59,102 bases of DNA from Proteus vulgaris (GCF_016239305.1 NZ_JAEHOQ010000025.1:1-59102), one strand, 5' to 3'; positions 10,624 through 20,243 are shown, numbered from the stretch's first letter. Numbers and translations are program-made. Notes: generated from the letters alone by a model not told the origin.

Positions 10624-11634
10624 ATGTATTATTCCTTAGTAAGGAAGGCATTGTTTCGGCTAGATCCTGAACGTGCCCATGATTTTACCTTCCGTCAGTT
10701 AAAACGTTTATCTCATTCCCCATTTCAATTTCTTATTCAGCAATCACTTCCTTCAAAACCCGTTTCCTGTATGGGACTCTCATTTAAAAATCCACTTGGT
10801 CTTGCTGCTGGTCTTGATAAGAACGGTGATTGTATAGATGCACTTGGTGCTATGGGATTCGGTTTTATTGAAGTCGGTACCGTGACACCACGTCCTCAAG
10901 TTGGAAATGATAAACCGCGTTTATTTCGTTTAGTGGAAGCAGAAGGGTTAATTAACCGTATGGGGTTTAATAATCTCGGTGTTGATAACCTTATTGAAAA
11001 TGTAAAACAATCTCGTTATGGCGGTGTGCTAGGTATTAATATTGGTAAAAATAAAGATACTCCTGTAGAGCAAGGCAAAGACGATTATCTGATTTGTATG
11101 GAAAAAGTTTATGCGCATGCTGGTTATATCGCGATCAATATATCATCACCAAACACTCCGGGTTTGCGTACACTGCAATATGGCGAAGCTTTAGATGATT
11201 TGTTATCCGCAATTAAAAATAAACAATTAGAGTTGCAAGGAAAATATCAAAAATATGTTCCTGTTGCCGTCAAAATTGCACCTGATTTAACACATGAAGA
11301 ATTAATTCAAGTTGCAGATAGCTTAGTGCGTCATCATATTGATGGTGTTATTGCGACAAATACCACATTAGATAAGTCATTAGTCAGTGGATTAGATCAT
11401 TGTAATGAAGCAGGGGGATTAAGTGGTCGTCCGGTACAATCAAAAAGCACACAAATAATTCGCCAATTAAATGAAGAATTAAAAGGCGCATTACCTATTA
11501 TTGGTGTAGGTGGAATTGATTCATTAACTGCAGCAAGAGAGAAAATGGATGCTGGTGCTTCTCTCATTCAAGTCTATTCAGGATTCATTTATCAAGGTCC
11601 TGCGCTTATCAAATCTATAATTAATCATATCTAA
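10624..11634 (+). CDS. pyrD: Dihydroorotate dehydrogenase (quinone), class 2
   Basis: FMN enzyme on the inner face of the cytoplasmic membrane that oxidises dihydroorotate to orotate in pyrimidine synthesis, passing electrons to quinone. The amphipathic N-terminal segment (about residues 1-35) is the class 2 membrane-docking part. Conserved stretches are [27 protein letters not shown] with the catalytic Ser region, ATNTT, and GVGGI near the C-terminus. It has 336 residues, the E. coli length. It lies between pepN and zapC as expected. Confidence 0.97.
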   Translation: MYYSLVRKALFRLDPERAHDFTFRQLKRLSHSPFQFLIQQSLPSKPVSCMGLSFKNPLGLAAGLDKNGDCIDALGAMGFGFIEVGTVTPRPQVGNDKPRLFRLVEAEGLINRMGFNNLGVDNLIENVKQSRYGGVLGINIGKNKDTPVEQGKDDYLICMEKVYAHAGYIAINISSPNTPGLRTLQYGEALDDLLSAIKNKQLELQGKYQKYVPVAVKIAPDLTHEELIQVADSLVRHHIDGVIATNTTLDKSLVSGLDHCNEAGGLSGRPVQSKSTQIIRQLNEELKGALPIIGVGGIDSLTAAREKMDAGASLIQVYSGFIYQGPALIKSIINHI

Positions 11635-11648
11635 ATACATTTTATAAT

Positions 11649-11684
11649 GAGTTAAGGGCTTTTCTTCTGCCCTTAACTCGTTTA
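11649..11684 (+). terminator. Terminator after pyrD
   Basis: Perfect 11-bp stem GAGTTAAGGGC / GCCCTTAACTC with a 9-base loop and a moderately T-rich tail. Confidence 0.85.
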
Positions 11685-11852
11685 TATTGCCCCTAGTTGG
11701 TTATTTTTTATTAAATTGCACTGATTGTGCTTAATTAATAGTAAAATGAATCCTGTTTTTGTTAGGTGATATTAAATATTTTATTTATGTCATTTAATTT
11801 TGATTATTTGTCAGAGTATAAAACAGGTAATGAATCGAAGGGGGATTAATTA

Positions 11853-12404
11853 GTGATAATAAAACCCGATGATCGCTGGCGTTGGTATTTTGATGTTGAG
11901 CAACAAAGATTAATGCTTGATTTAGCCAATGGCATAGTTTTTCGTTCTCGCTTTCCAAGCAAAATGCTAAGTGAGAGTGCTTGCCAATCAGCATCTTTTA
12001 CCGTCGATGATGCAGCTCTTTATTATGGATACGATGAGCAGATCCGCCAAATAGATATGCCGTCAGAATCAAGAGCTGAATTAGCATTAAATGCATTAAT
12101 AGCCCATCGTTTTTTAAAGCCACTGATGCCTAAGAGTTGGTATTTTGAAGTTAGCAATAATCCAACTAATCCTTGTTTATCGCAAGTGGTAGAGGCTTCA
12201 TTAAAAGAAGGTAATGAAACTGCACTTTTTTTAGTGGCAGAAGTGGGAACTCAAGCTTGTTTATGCTTATTAGCGCAACCGCAATTAACGTTATTTGATA
12301 GAACACTTAATTTTTGTGACCCAATAAAAATTATGAATGACAGGTTAAGCAATTACCATAAAGAGTCGGAGTCAGGATCATTTTTGTACGAAAAAGTTAT
12401 TTAA
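11853..12404 (+). CDS. zapC: Cell division protein ZapC
   Basis: Cytoplasmic Z-ring-associated protein that bundles FtsZ filaments (E. coli YcbW). Diagnostic similarity: IKPDDRWRWYFD at the N-terminus, LMLDLANGIVFRSRF, the segment ALNALIAHRFLKPLMPKSW and CDPIKIMNDRLSNY near the C-terminus. The start is a GTG at 11853 preceded by GGGGGA at about 11840-11845. It has 183 residues, close to the usual 180. In E. coli ycbX follows directly on the opposite strand; here a toxin cassette is inserted between them. Confidence 0.93.
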   Translation: MIIKPDDRWRWYFDVEQQRLMLDLANGIVFRSRFPSKMLSESACQSASFTVDDAALYYGYDEQIRQIDMPSESRAELALNALIAHRFLKPLMPKSWYFEVSNNPTNPCLSQVVEASLKEGNETALFLVAEVGTQACLCLLAQPQLTLFDRTLNFCDPIKIMNDRLSNYHKESESGSFLYEKVI

Positions 12405-12405
12405 C

Positions 12406-12434
12406 AAAAAGAGTAAAAAGGACTTACTCTTTTT
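12406..12434 (+). terminator. Terminator after zapC
   Basis: Perfect 11-bp stem AAAAAGAGTAA / TTACTCTTTTT immediately after the zapC stop. Confidence 0.82.
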
Positions 12435-12618
12435 ATTATTACTCATTAATTTAACATCCCAAAAACAAATTCACCTTAAACAACACTTCCTAAAATCAAA
12501 TCTCTATTATTTTTTCTCACAATACATTTCTAGAAACAAATAAAATGAGTTTATCGGTAATTCATTACTCAGGTATTAATAAGATAATTCTTATTAAATA
12601 AACTATTTTATTTAAAAT

Positions 12619-12653
12619 AAAAAAAGAAGATAAGGACAAATTACCTTCTTTTA
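12619..12653 (-). terminator. Probable former ycbX terminator
   Basis: Stem AAAAGAAGATAA / TTACCTTCTTTT with one mismatch and a short loop. It sits just beyond the duplicated ycbX tail at 12674-12747, so it is probably the original terminator of ycbX, now separated from the gene. Confidence 0.5.
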
Positions 12654-12673
12654 ATTTGTGATAAAGATAAGTG

Positions 12674-12747
12674 TCATTTTTTATTAAGTGAAAGTTTCAC
12701 ATTACCATTAGGAACACAGCTACAGGCTAGGATTTTACCTGAGCGTT
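12674..12747 (-). pseudogene. Detached 3' end of ycbX
   Basis: On the minus strand this encodes RSGKILACSCVPNGNVKLSL followed by NKK and a TGA stop, in the frame of the YcbX C-terminus. The 64 bases at 12684-12747 match 14969-15032 inside the intact ycbX at 62 of 64 positions. There is no start codon or upstream coding sequence. The likely reading is the ancestral ycbX end, left behind when the toxin cassette was inserted. Confidence 0.8.
12684..12747 (+). repeat. Direct repeat, left copy (ycbX 3' end)
   Basis: 64-bp direct repeat with its partner at 14969-15032, 62 of 64 bases identical. The two copies bracket the toxin and immunity genes. Confidence 0.92.
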
Positions 12748-13007
12748 ATGACTGAGCCAAGATAACCCTTTTTATTAAAAATACTCTTTCATGGAAAGAG
12801 GACATGATTGGTCAAGGATTTGTGTGGCTATTAATATGACACTTTGAATAAGAGAAATTTTCTTATGGCGTACTTAATGTTGAATGTGAACTATGAATAA
12901 AGCGGTTTATAAATCTCGTATCAAAAAACAGAATGGTCAAATAATAGTGTGTTGCTCATATTAGATCACTATTGTCATTGCATGGTTGAATATAAAAAGG
13001 AATTTAT
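12748..13007. other. Upstream region of the toxin gene
   Basis: About 260 bases between the left repeat and the toxin start. I find no gene and no CTGT-N8-ACAG LexA box, although colicin genes are usually SOS-controlled. The promoter could not be assigned. Confidence 0.4.
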
Positions 13008-14333
13008 ATGAGTGAACGAGTCAAACCGATCGAAGTAATGAGACGTAACATTTGCCCTGTATGTGCAAAAATGGACTGTCCATTTTTAACAAAGGATAAG
13101 TATTGTAAAGAGATGATGGATGCTTTCAGGGAAGGTGATATACCCAAAGCGATAAAAATTTATTCTCAGCGTTATTTACAGTATGCGGGGCTGATGAGTG
13201 GTAGTTTAAAGAAAGCTGTTGAATCATATGATTCTATTGTTCAAATGTTTACTTCGACATCTAAGAAGCAAATCAGTATTCCTGCTGAATTAAATATAGC
13301 AATAATATCTGCACAATCTACGTTAATACCAGAAAAGAGTATCAATAAAGCCACATTAGCTCCAATCGCTATACTCACTCCTGCAATAACAACGACAAGT
13401 GCAACGTCCGTGACAGAAACGCTGGGGGCTATTTTAGGGCGCGCATTAGGTTTAGGTGCAGGCTTTATGCTGTATTCTCCTCCCGTTGGAGTAGGCAGTG
13501 ATAGATATCCTTCAGTCATTTACCAAGAATATCCTAAAAACCAAGAAACCGCACTTACTGTGGCTGGGCTGAAATTAAACATCCCTAAAGAGGCACATTT
13601 AAGAGATATTGCAAAGCAAAAAGGGATAATTAGTACCTCAGCTACTGTAATCGAACAGGTAGTTAATGGGACGAAACAGATTGAATTAGTGAGAACGGAT
13701 GCACCAGTTAAAACTCGTGTAGTTGAAGCGAGAAAAACGGTTGAAAAAGGTATTTTTGCTTATACTTTACCAAATGAGAAACAAGAAAGAATAGTTCAGA
13801 TTGGTAGCGTAGAAATTTTAACGGGTGCAGCATTACCTCAGCCGGAAAGACATAAATATCTACCTGATAAGGTATATGATATTCCTAGGTTTAATAACTT
13901 ACCTTTAGATGCGCCAACTTTTTTTACAGAAAATGAGAAAGTACAGTCTTCGCTGAAAGAACCTATAATTTTGGTGTTTCCATGGGAATTAGGGATAAAA
14001 CCAATTTATTTATCAACGGGGAAAAAGGATACCACTCGTCGGGGAGTAAAAGAGCTTGGTCATAGTTATCATCCAGTACCAAGAACTGAAGATATTAAAG
14101 GATTGGGTATCCTTAAGCCTGTCCAAGGTAAAACACCTAAACAAGGTGGGGCAGGTAAACTCAATCGCTGGAAAGGTGATAAGGGGCGAAGAATTTATGA
14201 ATGGGATTCACAGCACGGCGAGCTGGAAGGATATCGTGCCAGTGATGGCCAACATATTGGGGCATTTGACCCAAAAACAGGTAACCAGTTAAAACCAGCA
14301 GATCCTAAACGCAATATCAAAAAATATCTATAA
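13008..14333 (+). CDS. Antibacterial toxin with colicin E3-type 16S rRNase domain
   Basis: A 441-residue toxin. The last ~95 residues closely resemble the colicin E3 cytotoxic domain, which cuts 16S rRNA in the decoding centre: YHPVPRTEDIKGLG, then KGDKGRRIYEWDSQHGELEG, ending PKRNIKKYL. The E3 catalytic residues Asp510, His513, Glu517 and Arg545 correspond to Asp400, His403, Glu407 and Arg435. Residues about 135-345, with a Gly-rich hydrophobic stretch (GAILGRALGLGAGFMLYSPP), look like an S-type pyocin domain. The first ~130 residues have neither colicin receptor/translocation sequence nor a PAAR motif; instead there is C16-x2-C19-x4-C24-x8-C33, possibly metal-binding. Delivery (bacteriocin or type VI effector) is undecided. 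The immunity gene follows 13 bases downstream. Confidence 0.88.
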   Translation: MSERVKPIEVMRRNICPVCAKMDCPFLTKDKYCKEMMDAFREGDIPKAIKIYSQRYLQYAGLMSGSLKKAVESYDSIVQMFTSTSKKQISIPAELNIAIISAQSTLIPEKSINKATLAPIAILTPAITTTSATSVTETLGAILGRALGLGAGFMLYSPPVGVGSDRYPSVIYQEYPKNQETALTVAGLKLNIPKEAHLRDIAKQKGIISTSATVIEQVVNGTKQIELVRTDAPVKTRVVEARKTVEKGIFAYTLPNEKQERIVQIGSVEILTGAALPQPERHKYLPDKVYDIPRFNNLPLDAPTFFTENEKVQSSLKEPIILVFPWELGIKPIYLSTGKKDTTRRGVKELGHSYHPVPRTEDIKGLGILKPVQGKTPKQGGAGKLNRWKGDKGRRIYEWDSQHGELEGYRASDGQHIGAFDPKTGNQLKPADPKRNIKKYL

Positions 14334-14346
14334 GGAAGATGGAATT

Positions 14347-14604
14347 ATGGGATTGAAATTACATACTCAGTGGTTTGATAAAAAAACAGAAGAAATTATA
14401 GGAGAGGAGTACTCAAGAGATTTTGGTGATGATGACTTCCTGATTGATGAAACAATTGACCCGAAAGGCGAAAATATCATTAATAATGGAGTTTTTGATT
14501 TACATGAAGATTGGGTAAAAGCTATTCAAAAGCATGTTACACATAAAATTGAATTGAATAAGTATCTTTACCAAATTTCTTTTGATTACCGTGATAAGTG
14601 GTAA
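14347..14604 (+). CDS. Colicin E3-type immunity protein
   Basis: An 85-residue acidic protein resembling the colicin E3/cloacin immunity family: it begins MGLKLHTQWFDKKTEE, contains GEEYSRDFGDD and NNGVFDLHEDWV, and ends ISFDYRDKW, all features of ImmE3. It should bind and block the rRNase domain of the protein encoded immediately upstream. The ribosome-binding site (GGAAGATGG region) lies in the 13-base gap, so the pair is cotranscribed and translationally close. Confidence 0.92.
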   Translation: MGLKLHTQWFDKKTEEIIGEEYSRDFGDDDFLIDETIDPKGENIINNGVFDLHEDWVKAIQKHVTHKIELNKYLYQISFDYRDKW

Positions 14605-14641
14605 TGGGTAAGCATATATAATATCTGTTTATTTCATTTTG

Positions 14642-14668
14642 AAAGTCTCTTAATAGAGGCTTTTTTAT
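14642..14668 (+). terminator. Terminator after the immunity gene
   Basis: 9-bp stem AAAGTCTCT / AGAGGCTTT with one wobble pair, a 4-base loop and a run of six T. Confidence 0.85.
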
Positions 14669-14705
14669 TATGCCTAACTTGTCCTAGCAAAAAAATAAGT
14701 TTAAC

Positions 14706-14864
14706 TCACTCATCCTCAATAAAATCCTTTTTATTATCTTTATACTTAATAAGATAATAGTTTTTGGCAAACCATAACGACTGGCAATGTAATGAATATT
14801 GAGGAAGCTTACTTGAGCCTAAGAATTCAATAAACTCAGTTATATACGAATGAGGTAAAATTAA
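14706..14864 (-). pseudogene. Start-less coding remnant on the minus strand
   Basis: An open frame of 52 codons with no start codon, closed by TGA on both sides. The translation (for example LPQYSLHCQSLWFAKNYYLI, then KYKDNKKDFIEDE and stop) looks protein-like rather than random, with aromatic and charged clusters. It lies between the immunity gene and the intact ycbX. It may be the tail of a displaced toxin or immunity gene; no family is recognised. Confidence 0.35.
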
Positions 14865-14934
14865 TCAATTTAATATTTACCTATAACGATATATATCATA
14901 CATAACTGTGTTTATATTTAGTTTTTTATTTAAT

Positions 14935-16083
14935 TTATTTGTTCATATCAATTTGATTTTTATTATCTTTAAGTGAAAGTTTCACATTACCGTTAGGAAC
15001 ACAGCTACAGGCTAGGATTTTGCCTGAGCGTTTAATTGCTCCAGCTTTTAATGCATTAACATCACCTTCATCTAATTGGATAACACAAGAGCCACAAAGA
15101 CCCGCTCGGCAACTATAAGGAATGGTATAACCATTATTTTCAAGCTGTTCTAACAGGACTTCTTGGTTATTACCTACGAAAACCTCGCCATTAAATTCAA
15201 TACTAACAGTCTGTTCTTGTGTGTTTTCAACAATAAGTGTTGATTGTGTTTCAACAGGTGCTGTTACAAGATACTGTTTCGCTTTTTTATACGCTAATAC
15301 CTCAACAGTATCTCCCACACGAATAATACCCGTTTGACGAATGATGACATTTTGACCAAAATCGACATCACCGGTTTCATCACTACGGAATGTTTGCAGT
15401 GTTGCAAGTGGTTCTGTGTTAGGATGTTTTACACCTTTATCAATACTAATTGTGGTCATAATGCAACGGCTACATGGTTTCATTAGATCCATCACAACAG
15501 AGCCAACACGAATAGTCTGCCAAGTATCTTCTTCAAAAGGCTTTGCACCTGTTATGAGGATATTACCTCGAAATTGCTCAATATTAATTGAAGCAGAGCA
15601 ACGCTGTTGTAAGTATTGAAATGAGGCTTCATTAATTAATAAGTAAGGGTAACCATCAGCGAAAGAGACAGCGGTTTCTGGATTTTTTTTCACTCGACGT
15701 GTCGATTTTTCGCCAGTCCAACGAAGTTGAACATCCATTTTTAAATAACGACTGAACCACTGATTTATTTCATCTGGCGCCACATACGCGGTAAAATGGT
15801 TGCCCCAAACTTCTGTCGGTTGCAATGTGGTCTCAAAATCTTGATAGGTGATAGCAATACCCTCACCATCAGGTGCTTGAATATAAATACCATTTGCCAT
15901 GACAGTGGGAATAAAGCACAGCAAAATGGGAAATTTTCGTGCCGTGATAAACGTCCCTTCAGGGGTAGTTATCATAAAATCACGATCAAACGTGAATCCG
16001 CTCTCACGAGCAAATGCATGAGAAAGTCGAATTCCCTTCATTGATTTAACTGGGTGTATATAAAGGCGTGAAACGTTGATCAT
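14935..16083 (-). CDS. ycbX: YcbX: MOSC domain protein with C-terminal 2Fe-2S ferredoxin
   Basis: Molybdenum-cofactor-dependent enzyme for detoxifying N-hydroxylated base analogues (established for E. coli YcbX). Residues about 1-115 form the MOSC N-terminal barrel (LYIHPVKSMKG), followed by the MOSC domain with KPCSRCIMTTI. Residues ~295-370 are a plant-type ferredoxin with the cluster cysteines in SCRAGLCGSCVIQL and a final CSC. Start at the ATG at 16083, preceded by GGGAG; a more upstream ATG would use that same sequence as codons. The last codons (KDNKNQIDMNK) differ from the detached copy at 12674-12747, so the 3' end has been replaced. Confidence 0.93.
   Translation of the reverse strand: MINVSRLYIHPVKSMKGIRLSHAFARESGFTFDRDFMITTPEGTFITARKFPILLCFIPTVMANGIYIQAPDGEGIAITYQDFETTLQPTEVWGNHFTAYVAPDEINQWFSRYLKMDVQLRWTGEKSTRRVKKNPETAVSFADGYPYLLINEASFQYLQQRCSASINIEQFRGNILITGAKPFEEDTWQTIRVGSVVMDLMKPCSRCIMTTISIDKGVKHPNTEPLATLQTFRSDETGDVDFGQNVIIRQTGIIRVGDTVEVLAYKKAKQYLVTAPVETQSTLIVENTQEQTVSIEFNGEVFVGNNQEVLLEQLENNGYTIPYSCRAGLCGSCVIQLDEGDVNALKAGAIKRSGKILACSCVPNGNVKLSLKDNKNQIDMNK
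14969..15032 (+). repeat. Direct repeat, right copy (within ycbX)
   Basis: Partner of the 64-bp repeat at 12684-12747, inside the coding region for the YcbX ferredoxin tail. Confidence 0.92.
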
Positions 16084-16150
16084 CAGTGCTCCCAAAAGAC
16101 ATTATTATTTTTTATAGCCAGTAACTTTATGACAACGTAATACAATTAGC

Positions 16151-16156
16151 TATAAT
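16151..16156 (+). promoter_or_regulatory. Probable -10 element of rlmL
   Basis: A consensus TATAAT, 35 bases before the rlmL start. It overlaps an upstream in-frame ATG at 16155, which argues against using that ATG as the start. Confidence 0.5.
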
Positions 16157-16190
16157 GCCCAACAATTTTATTTTAGGTGGTAACAATATT

Positions 16191-18305
16191 ATGCGCTCTC
16201 TGTTTGCCAGCACAGGCCGAGGTCTGGAAGAATTATTAAAATCTGAACTTGAACACTTAGGTGCTCAGGCTTGCCAGATAACACAAGGCGGTGTTTATTT
16301 TCGTGCTGATGATAAAACCATGTATCAGTCTCTGCTTTGGAGTCGTTTAGCGTCACGAATCATGTTGCCGTTAAATGAATTCAATGTTTATAGTGATCTA
16401 GACTTATATCTTGGTGTGCAGGCAATTGATTGGAGTGAGATTTTTACTGTTAATCAGACTTTTGCTATCCATTTTAATGGTACGAATGACATTATTCGTA
16501 ATAGCCAATATGGTGCATTAAAAGCAAAAGATGCCATTGTTGACTCATTTCAACGCAAAATAGGGCAACGTCCTGATGTAGCTAAGCAATCTCCTGATAT
16601 CCGCTTAACTATCCATCTTCATAAAGAAAAAGCATCACTCTCTTTAGACTTAAGTGGTGATGGTTTACATCAGCGTGGTTATCGTGATTTAACCGGGCAA
16701 GCACCTTTAAAAGAAAATTTAGCGGCTGCGATTATTATGCGTTCAGGTTGGAAAACCGATACACCATTAATCGACCCAATGTGTGGCTCAGGAACATTAT
16801 TAATTGAAGCGGCCATGATGGCGACAGACTGTGCTCCAGCATTAAATAGAGTGAATTGGGGCTTTCGTCATTGGTTAGGTCATGATGAAGCATTATGGAA
16901 AGAAGTCACTCATGAGGCTTTTGCTCGTTTTCGTGAAGGCAAAAAGAATACAATTGCTCGTTTTTATGGTTTTGATGTTGATAAACGTGTGTTAGATATG
17001 GCAAGAGCTAATGCGCGTAGAGCTGATGTTGCTGATTTAATTACCTTTGCTCATGGTGATGCAGCAAAACTGACTAATCCTGTGTCAGCGGAAGTAAAAG
17101 GAACGATTATCAGTAACCCACCTTATGGTGAACGCTTAGAAAGTGAGCCAGCACTAATTGCACTGCATAGTCAATTAGGAAGAGCTATAAAGGCACACTT
17201 TCCAGGTTGGCGATTATCGCTATTTAGTGCATCACCTGAATTATTGAGTTGTATTCAATTACGTGCAGAACGTGAGTTCAAAGCAAAAAATGGCCCTCTT
17301 GATTGTGTACAGAAAAACTATTTACTTTCTGATACTCCATCAATGATTAACACCGGGCTTGCTGAAGATTTTGCAAACCGTTTGCGTAAAAATGAGAAAA
17401 AACTCGCGAAATGGGCAAAACAACAGCAAATTGAATGCTATCGCTTATATGATGCTGATTTACCTGAATATAATGTTGCTGTAGATCGTTATGGCGAAAA
17501 AGTGGTTATTCAAGAATATGCACCACCTAAAACAGTTAACGAACATAAAGCACGCCAACGTTTGTTTGATGTTATTAGCGCTACGATGGAAGTATTAGCA
17601 TTACGTTCTGACCAACTGATTTTAAAAACTCGTCAACGCCAAAAAGGTAAATTACAGTATGAAAAAATGGCTGAGAAGGGTGATTTCTTTTTAGTTGATG
17701 AGTTTGGTGCAAAATTCTGGGTAAATCTAACGGATTACCTCGATACAGGACTGTTTTTAGATCACCGTATTGCACGAAAAATGCTGGGTGAAATGAGCAA
17801 AGGAAAAGATTTCTTAAACCTCTTTGCTTATACCGGTACTGCATCAGTACATGCGGGGATTGGTGGTGCAAAAAGTACGACGACAGTTGATATGTCTCGT
17901 ACCTACCTTGAATGGGCAGAAAAAAACTTCCAAGCAAATGGTCTATCAGGTAGACAACATCGTTTAATGCAAGCTGACTGCTTGCAATGGTTGATGCAAA
18001 GCAATGAACAATTTGATGTGATTTTTATCGATCCACCTACGTTTTCTAACTCAAAGCGTATGGAAAATACCTTTGATGTTCAACGTGATCATATTGAATT
18101 GATGAAACATCTAAAACGTTTGTTGAGAAAAGGTGGCACGATCATGTTCTCAAATAACAAACGTGGGTTCAAAATGGAACATGAAGAGTTAGCAAAAATA
18201 GGATTATCCGCAAAAGAGATAACACAGAAAACATTATCACAAGACTTTGCGCGTAACCGCCAAATCCACAATTGCTGGCTGTTAACTCATGCTGGTGAGG
18301 AATAA
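16191..18305 (+). CDS. rlmL: 23S rRNA (G2445-N2)/(G2069-N7) methyltransferase RlmKL
   Basis: Fused rRNA methyltransferase: the N-terminal half (THUMP plus methyltransferase) makes m2G2445 and the C-terminal half makes m7G2069 in 23S rRNA. The first SAM domain has [14 protein letters not shown] and the catalytic SNPPYGERL; the second has [15 protein letters not shown] and [12 protein letters not shown]. The ATG at 16191 gives 704 residues (E. coli 702) and the start [16 protein letters not shown]. uup begins 6 bases after its stop. Confidence 0.96.
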   Translation: MRSLFASTGRGLEELLKSELEHLGAQACQITQGGVYFRADDKTMYQSLLWSRLASRIMLPLNEFNVYSDLDLYLGVQAIDWSEIFTVNQTFAIHFNGTNDIIRNSQYGALKAKDAIVDSFQRKIGQRPDVAKQSPDIRLTIHLHKEKASLSLDLSGDGLHQRGYRDLTGQAPLKENLAAAIIMRSGWKTDTPLIDPMCGSGTLLIEAAMMATDCAPALNRVNWGFRHWLGHDEALWKEVTHEAFARFREGKKNTIARFYGFDVDKRVLDMARANARRADVADLITFAHGDAAKLTNPVSAEVKGTIISNPPYGERLESEPALIALHSQLGRAIKAHFPGWRLSLFSASPELLSCIQLRAEREFKAKNGPLDCVQKNYLLSDTPSMINTGLAEDFANRLRKNEKKLAKWAKQQQIECYRLYDADLPEYNVAVDRYGEKVVIQEYAPPKTVNEHKARQRLFDVISATMEVLALRSDQLILKTRQRQKGKLQYEKMAEKGDFFLVDEFGAKFWVNLTDYLDTGLFLDHRIARKMLGEMSKGKDFLNLFAYTGTASVHAGIGGAKSTTTVDMSRTYLEWAEKNFQANGLSGRQHRLMQADCLQWLMQSNEQFDVIFIDPPTFSNSKRMENTFDVQRDHIELMKHLKRLLRKGGTIMFSNNKRGFKMEHEELAKIGLSAKEITQKTLSQDFARNRQIHNCWLLTHAGEE

Positions 18306-18311
18306 TTTACA

Positions 18312-20243
18312 ATGCCGTTAATTAGTTTGACAGGAGCCTATTTATCTTTCAGTGACGCTCCATTATTAGATAGCACTGATTTATTTATTGAAGAAAATGA
18401 ACGTGTTTGTTTAGTTGGGCGCAATGGTGCAGGAAAATCAACGTTATTAAGAGTGTTATCTAAAGAACAACCTTTAGATGATGGTCAAGTTGTTTATGAG
18501 CAAGATCTAGTAACTGCCCGCTTACAGCAAGATCCCCCAAGAGATATTGAAGGCACTATCTTTGATTTTGTTGCCGAAGGTGTTGAAGAAGATGCTAAAT
18601 ATCTAACGGATTATCACCATATTTCTAAATTGATTGAGACAGATCCTTCTGATAAAAATCTCAATAAAATGGCAGAACTGCAAGAAGTACTCGATAGTCG
18701 TAATTTATGGTTGCTTGATAGCCGAATTGCAGAAGTCCTAGAGAAACTAGGTTTAGATGGTGAAGCTGAGCTTTCTTCTTTATCGGGTGGTTGGTTAAGA
18801 AAAGCAGCCTTAGGACGCGCATTAGTCAGCGCACCAAGAGTGCTATTTTTAGATGAACCAACAAACCACCTTGATATTGAAACAATCCTTTGGCTTGAGA
18901 AATTCTTAAAAGATTTCCAAGGAAGTATCGTATTTATTTCCCATGACCGTTCATTTATTCGAAATATGGCAACCCGTATTATTGATCTTGATCGAGGCAA
19001 ACTCTCTTCATGGCCGGGAAATTACGATAAATATCTTGAGAGCAAAGAAGAAGCATTACGTGTTGAAGAGCAACAAAACGCAGAGTTTGATCGTAAATTA
19101 GCGCAAGAAGAAGCGTGGATACGCCAAGGGATTAAAGCACGACGTACTCGTAACGAAGGTCGTGTACGTGCTTTAAAAGCATTGCGAGTTGAACGTAGTG
19201 AACGCCGTGAAGTATTAGGTAGTGCACGTATGCAAGTCGAAGAAGCAACTCGTTCTGGTAAAATTGTATTTGAGCTAGAAGATGTTAATTACAGCATTGG
19301 AACCCGCAAGTTAGTTCGTGATTTCTCTGCCAAAGTACAACGTGGTGATAAAATTGCGCTGGTGGGGCCAAATGGCTGTGGTAAAACCACATTATTAAAA
19401 CTGATGTTAGGTGATTTAAAAGCTGACAGTGGCCGAGTGCATTGTGGTACTAAACTTGAAGTGGCTTATTTCGATCAACACCGTGCAACACTTGATCCAG
19501 ATAAAACTGTGATGGATAACCTTGCTGAAGGTAAGCAAGAAGTGATGGTTAATGGTCGTCCCCGCCATGTATTAGGTTATTTACAAGACTTTTTATTTCC
19601 ACCTAAGCGTGCAATGACACCTGTTCGGGCACTTTCTGGTGGTGAAAGAAATCGTTTATTACTGGCTCGTTTGTTTTTAAAACCAAGCAATTTACTTATT
19701 CTCGATGAACCAACCAATGATCTTGATGTTGAAACATTAGAGTTATTAGAAGAACTCGTGGATGCGTATCAAGGCACTGTTTTACTGGTTAGCCATGACC
19801 GTGAATTTGTTGATAATAGTGTCACTGAATGTTGGATCTTTGAAGGTGACGGCGTTATTAATAGTTATGTAGGTGGCTATTACGATGCTCAGCAACAAAG
19901 AGCACAAACAGTTTCACTGAAAAGTGAACAAAATAAATCGCGTAATGCACCAGAAAAAGCTGAAAAAGAAGCTAAAACTAAAGATAGCGTTAAAAAGAAT
20001 ACTCGTAGTGGCAACAAGTTAAGTTATCATTTAGCTCGTGAACTTGAACAATTGCCCGCTAAGCTAGAAAGTTTAGAAACACAGTTAAGTGCGTTGCAAG
20101 AAGAAGTGAGTGCCCCAGACTTCTTTACTCGTCCCCATGAGGAGACTGAAAAAGTCCTAAAAACACTTGCAGATAAAGAACAAGAGCTTGAAACCGCTTT
20201 TGATAGATGGCAAGAGTTAGAACTAATGCAAAGCGGTGAATAA
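18312..20243 (+). CDS. uup: ABC-F ATPase Uup
   Basis: Cytoplasmic ABC-F protein with two nucleotide-binding domains and no membrane segments; E. coli Uup affects transposon excision and ribosome or DNA branch handling. First Walker A GRNGAGKST with signature LSGGWLRKAALGRAL and Walker B VLFLDEPTNHLD; second Walker A GPNGCGKTT with LSGGERNRLLLARL and LLILDEPTNDLD. The charged C-terminus (residues ~550-640) is the predicted coiled-coil DNA-binding domain. 643 residues against 635 in E. coli. Closely follows rlmL. Confidence 0.95.
   Translation: MPLISLTGAYLSFSDAPLLDSTDLFIEENERVCLVGRNGAGKSTLLRVLSKEQPLDDGQVVYEQDLVTARLQQDPPRDIEGTIFDFVAEGVEEDAKYLTDYHHISKLIETDPSDKNLNKMAELQEVLDSRNLWLLDSRIAEVLEKLGLDGEAELSSLSGGWLRKAALGRALVSAPRVLFLDEPTNHLDIETILWLEKFLKDFQGSIVFISHDRSFIRNMATRIIDLDRGKLSSWPGNYDKYLESKEEALRVEEQQNAEFDRKLAQEEAWIRQGIKARRTRNEGRVRALKALRVERSERREVLGSARMQVEEATRSGKIVFELEDVNYSIGTRKLVRDFSAKVQRGDKIALVGPNGCGKTTLLKLMLGDLKADSGRVHCGTKLEVAYFDQHRATLDPDKTVMDNLAEGKQEVMVNGRPRHVLGYLQDFLFPPKRAMTPVRALSGGERNRLLLARLFLKPSNLLILDEPTNDLDVETLELLEELVDAYQGTVLLVSHDREFVDNSVTECWIFEGDGVINSYVGGYYDAQQQRAQTVSLKSEQNKSRNAPEKAEKEAKTKDSVKKNTRSGNKLSYHLARELEQLPAKLESLETQLSALQEEVSAPDFFTRPHEETEKVLKTLADKEQELETAFDRWQELELMQSGE

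Noticed and set aside
12748-13007. LexA-controlled promoter for the toxin
   Set aside because: I looked for CTGT-N8-ACAG and found none in this stretch.
13241-13519. Hydrophobic 92-residue minus-strand frame inside the toxin gene
   Set aside because: It is the antisense shadow of the well-supported toxin coding sequence.
12684-15032. Insertion-sequence interpretation of the 64-bp repeats
   Set aside because: The repeat is ycbX coding sequence in direct orientation, with no transposase or terminal inverted repeats.
16155-16190. Extended rlmL start adding 12 residues
   Set aside because: The upstream ATG overlaps a consensus -10 element, and the family starts at MRSLFAS.
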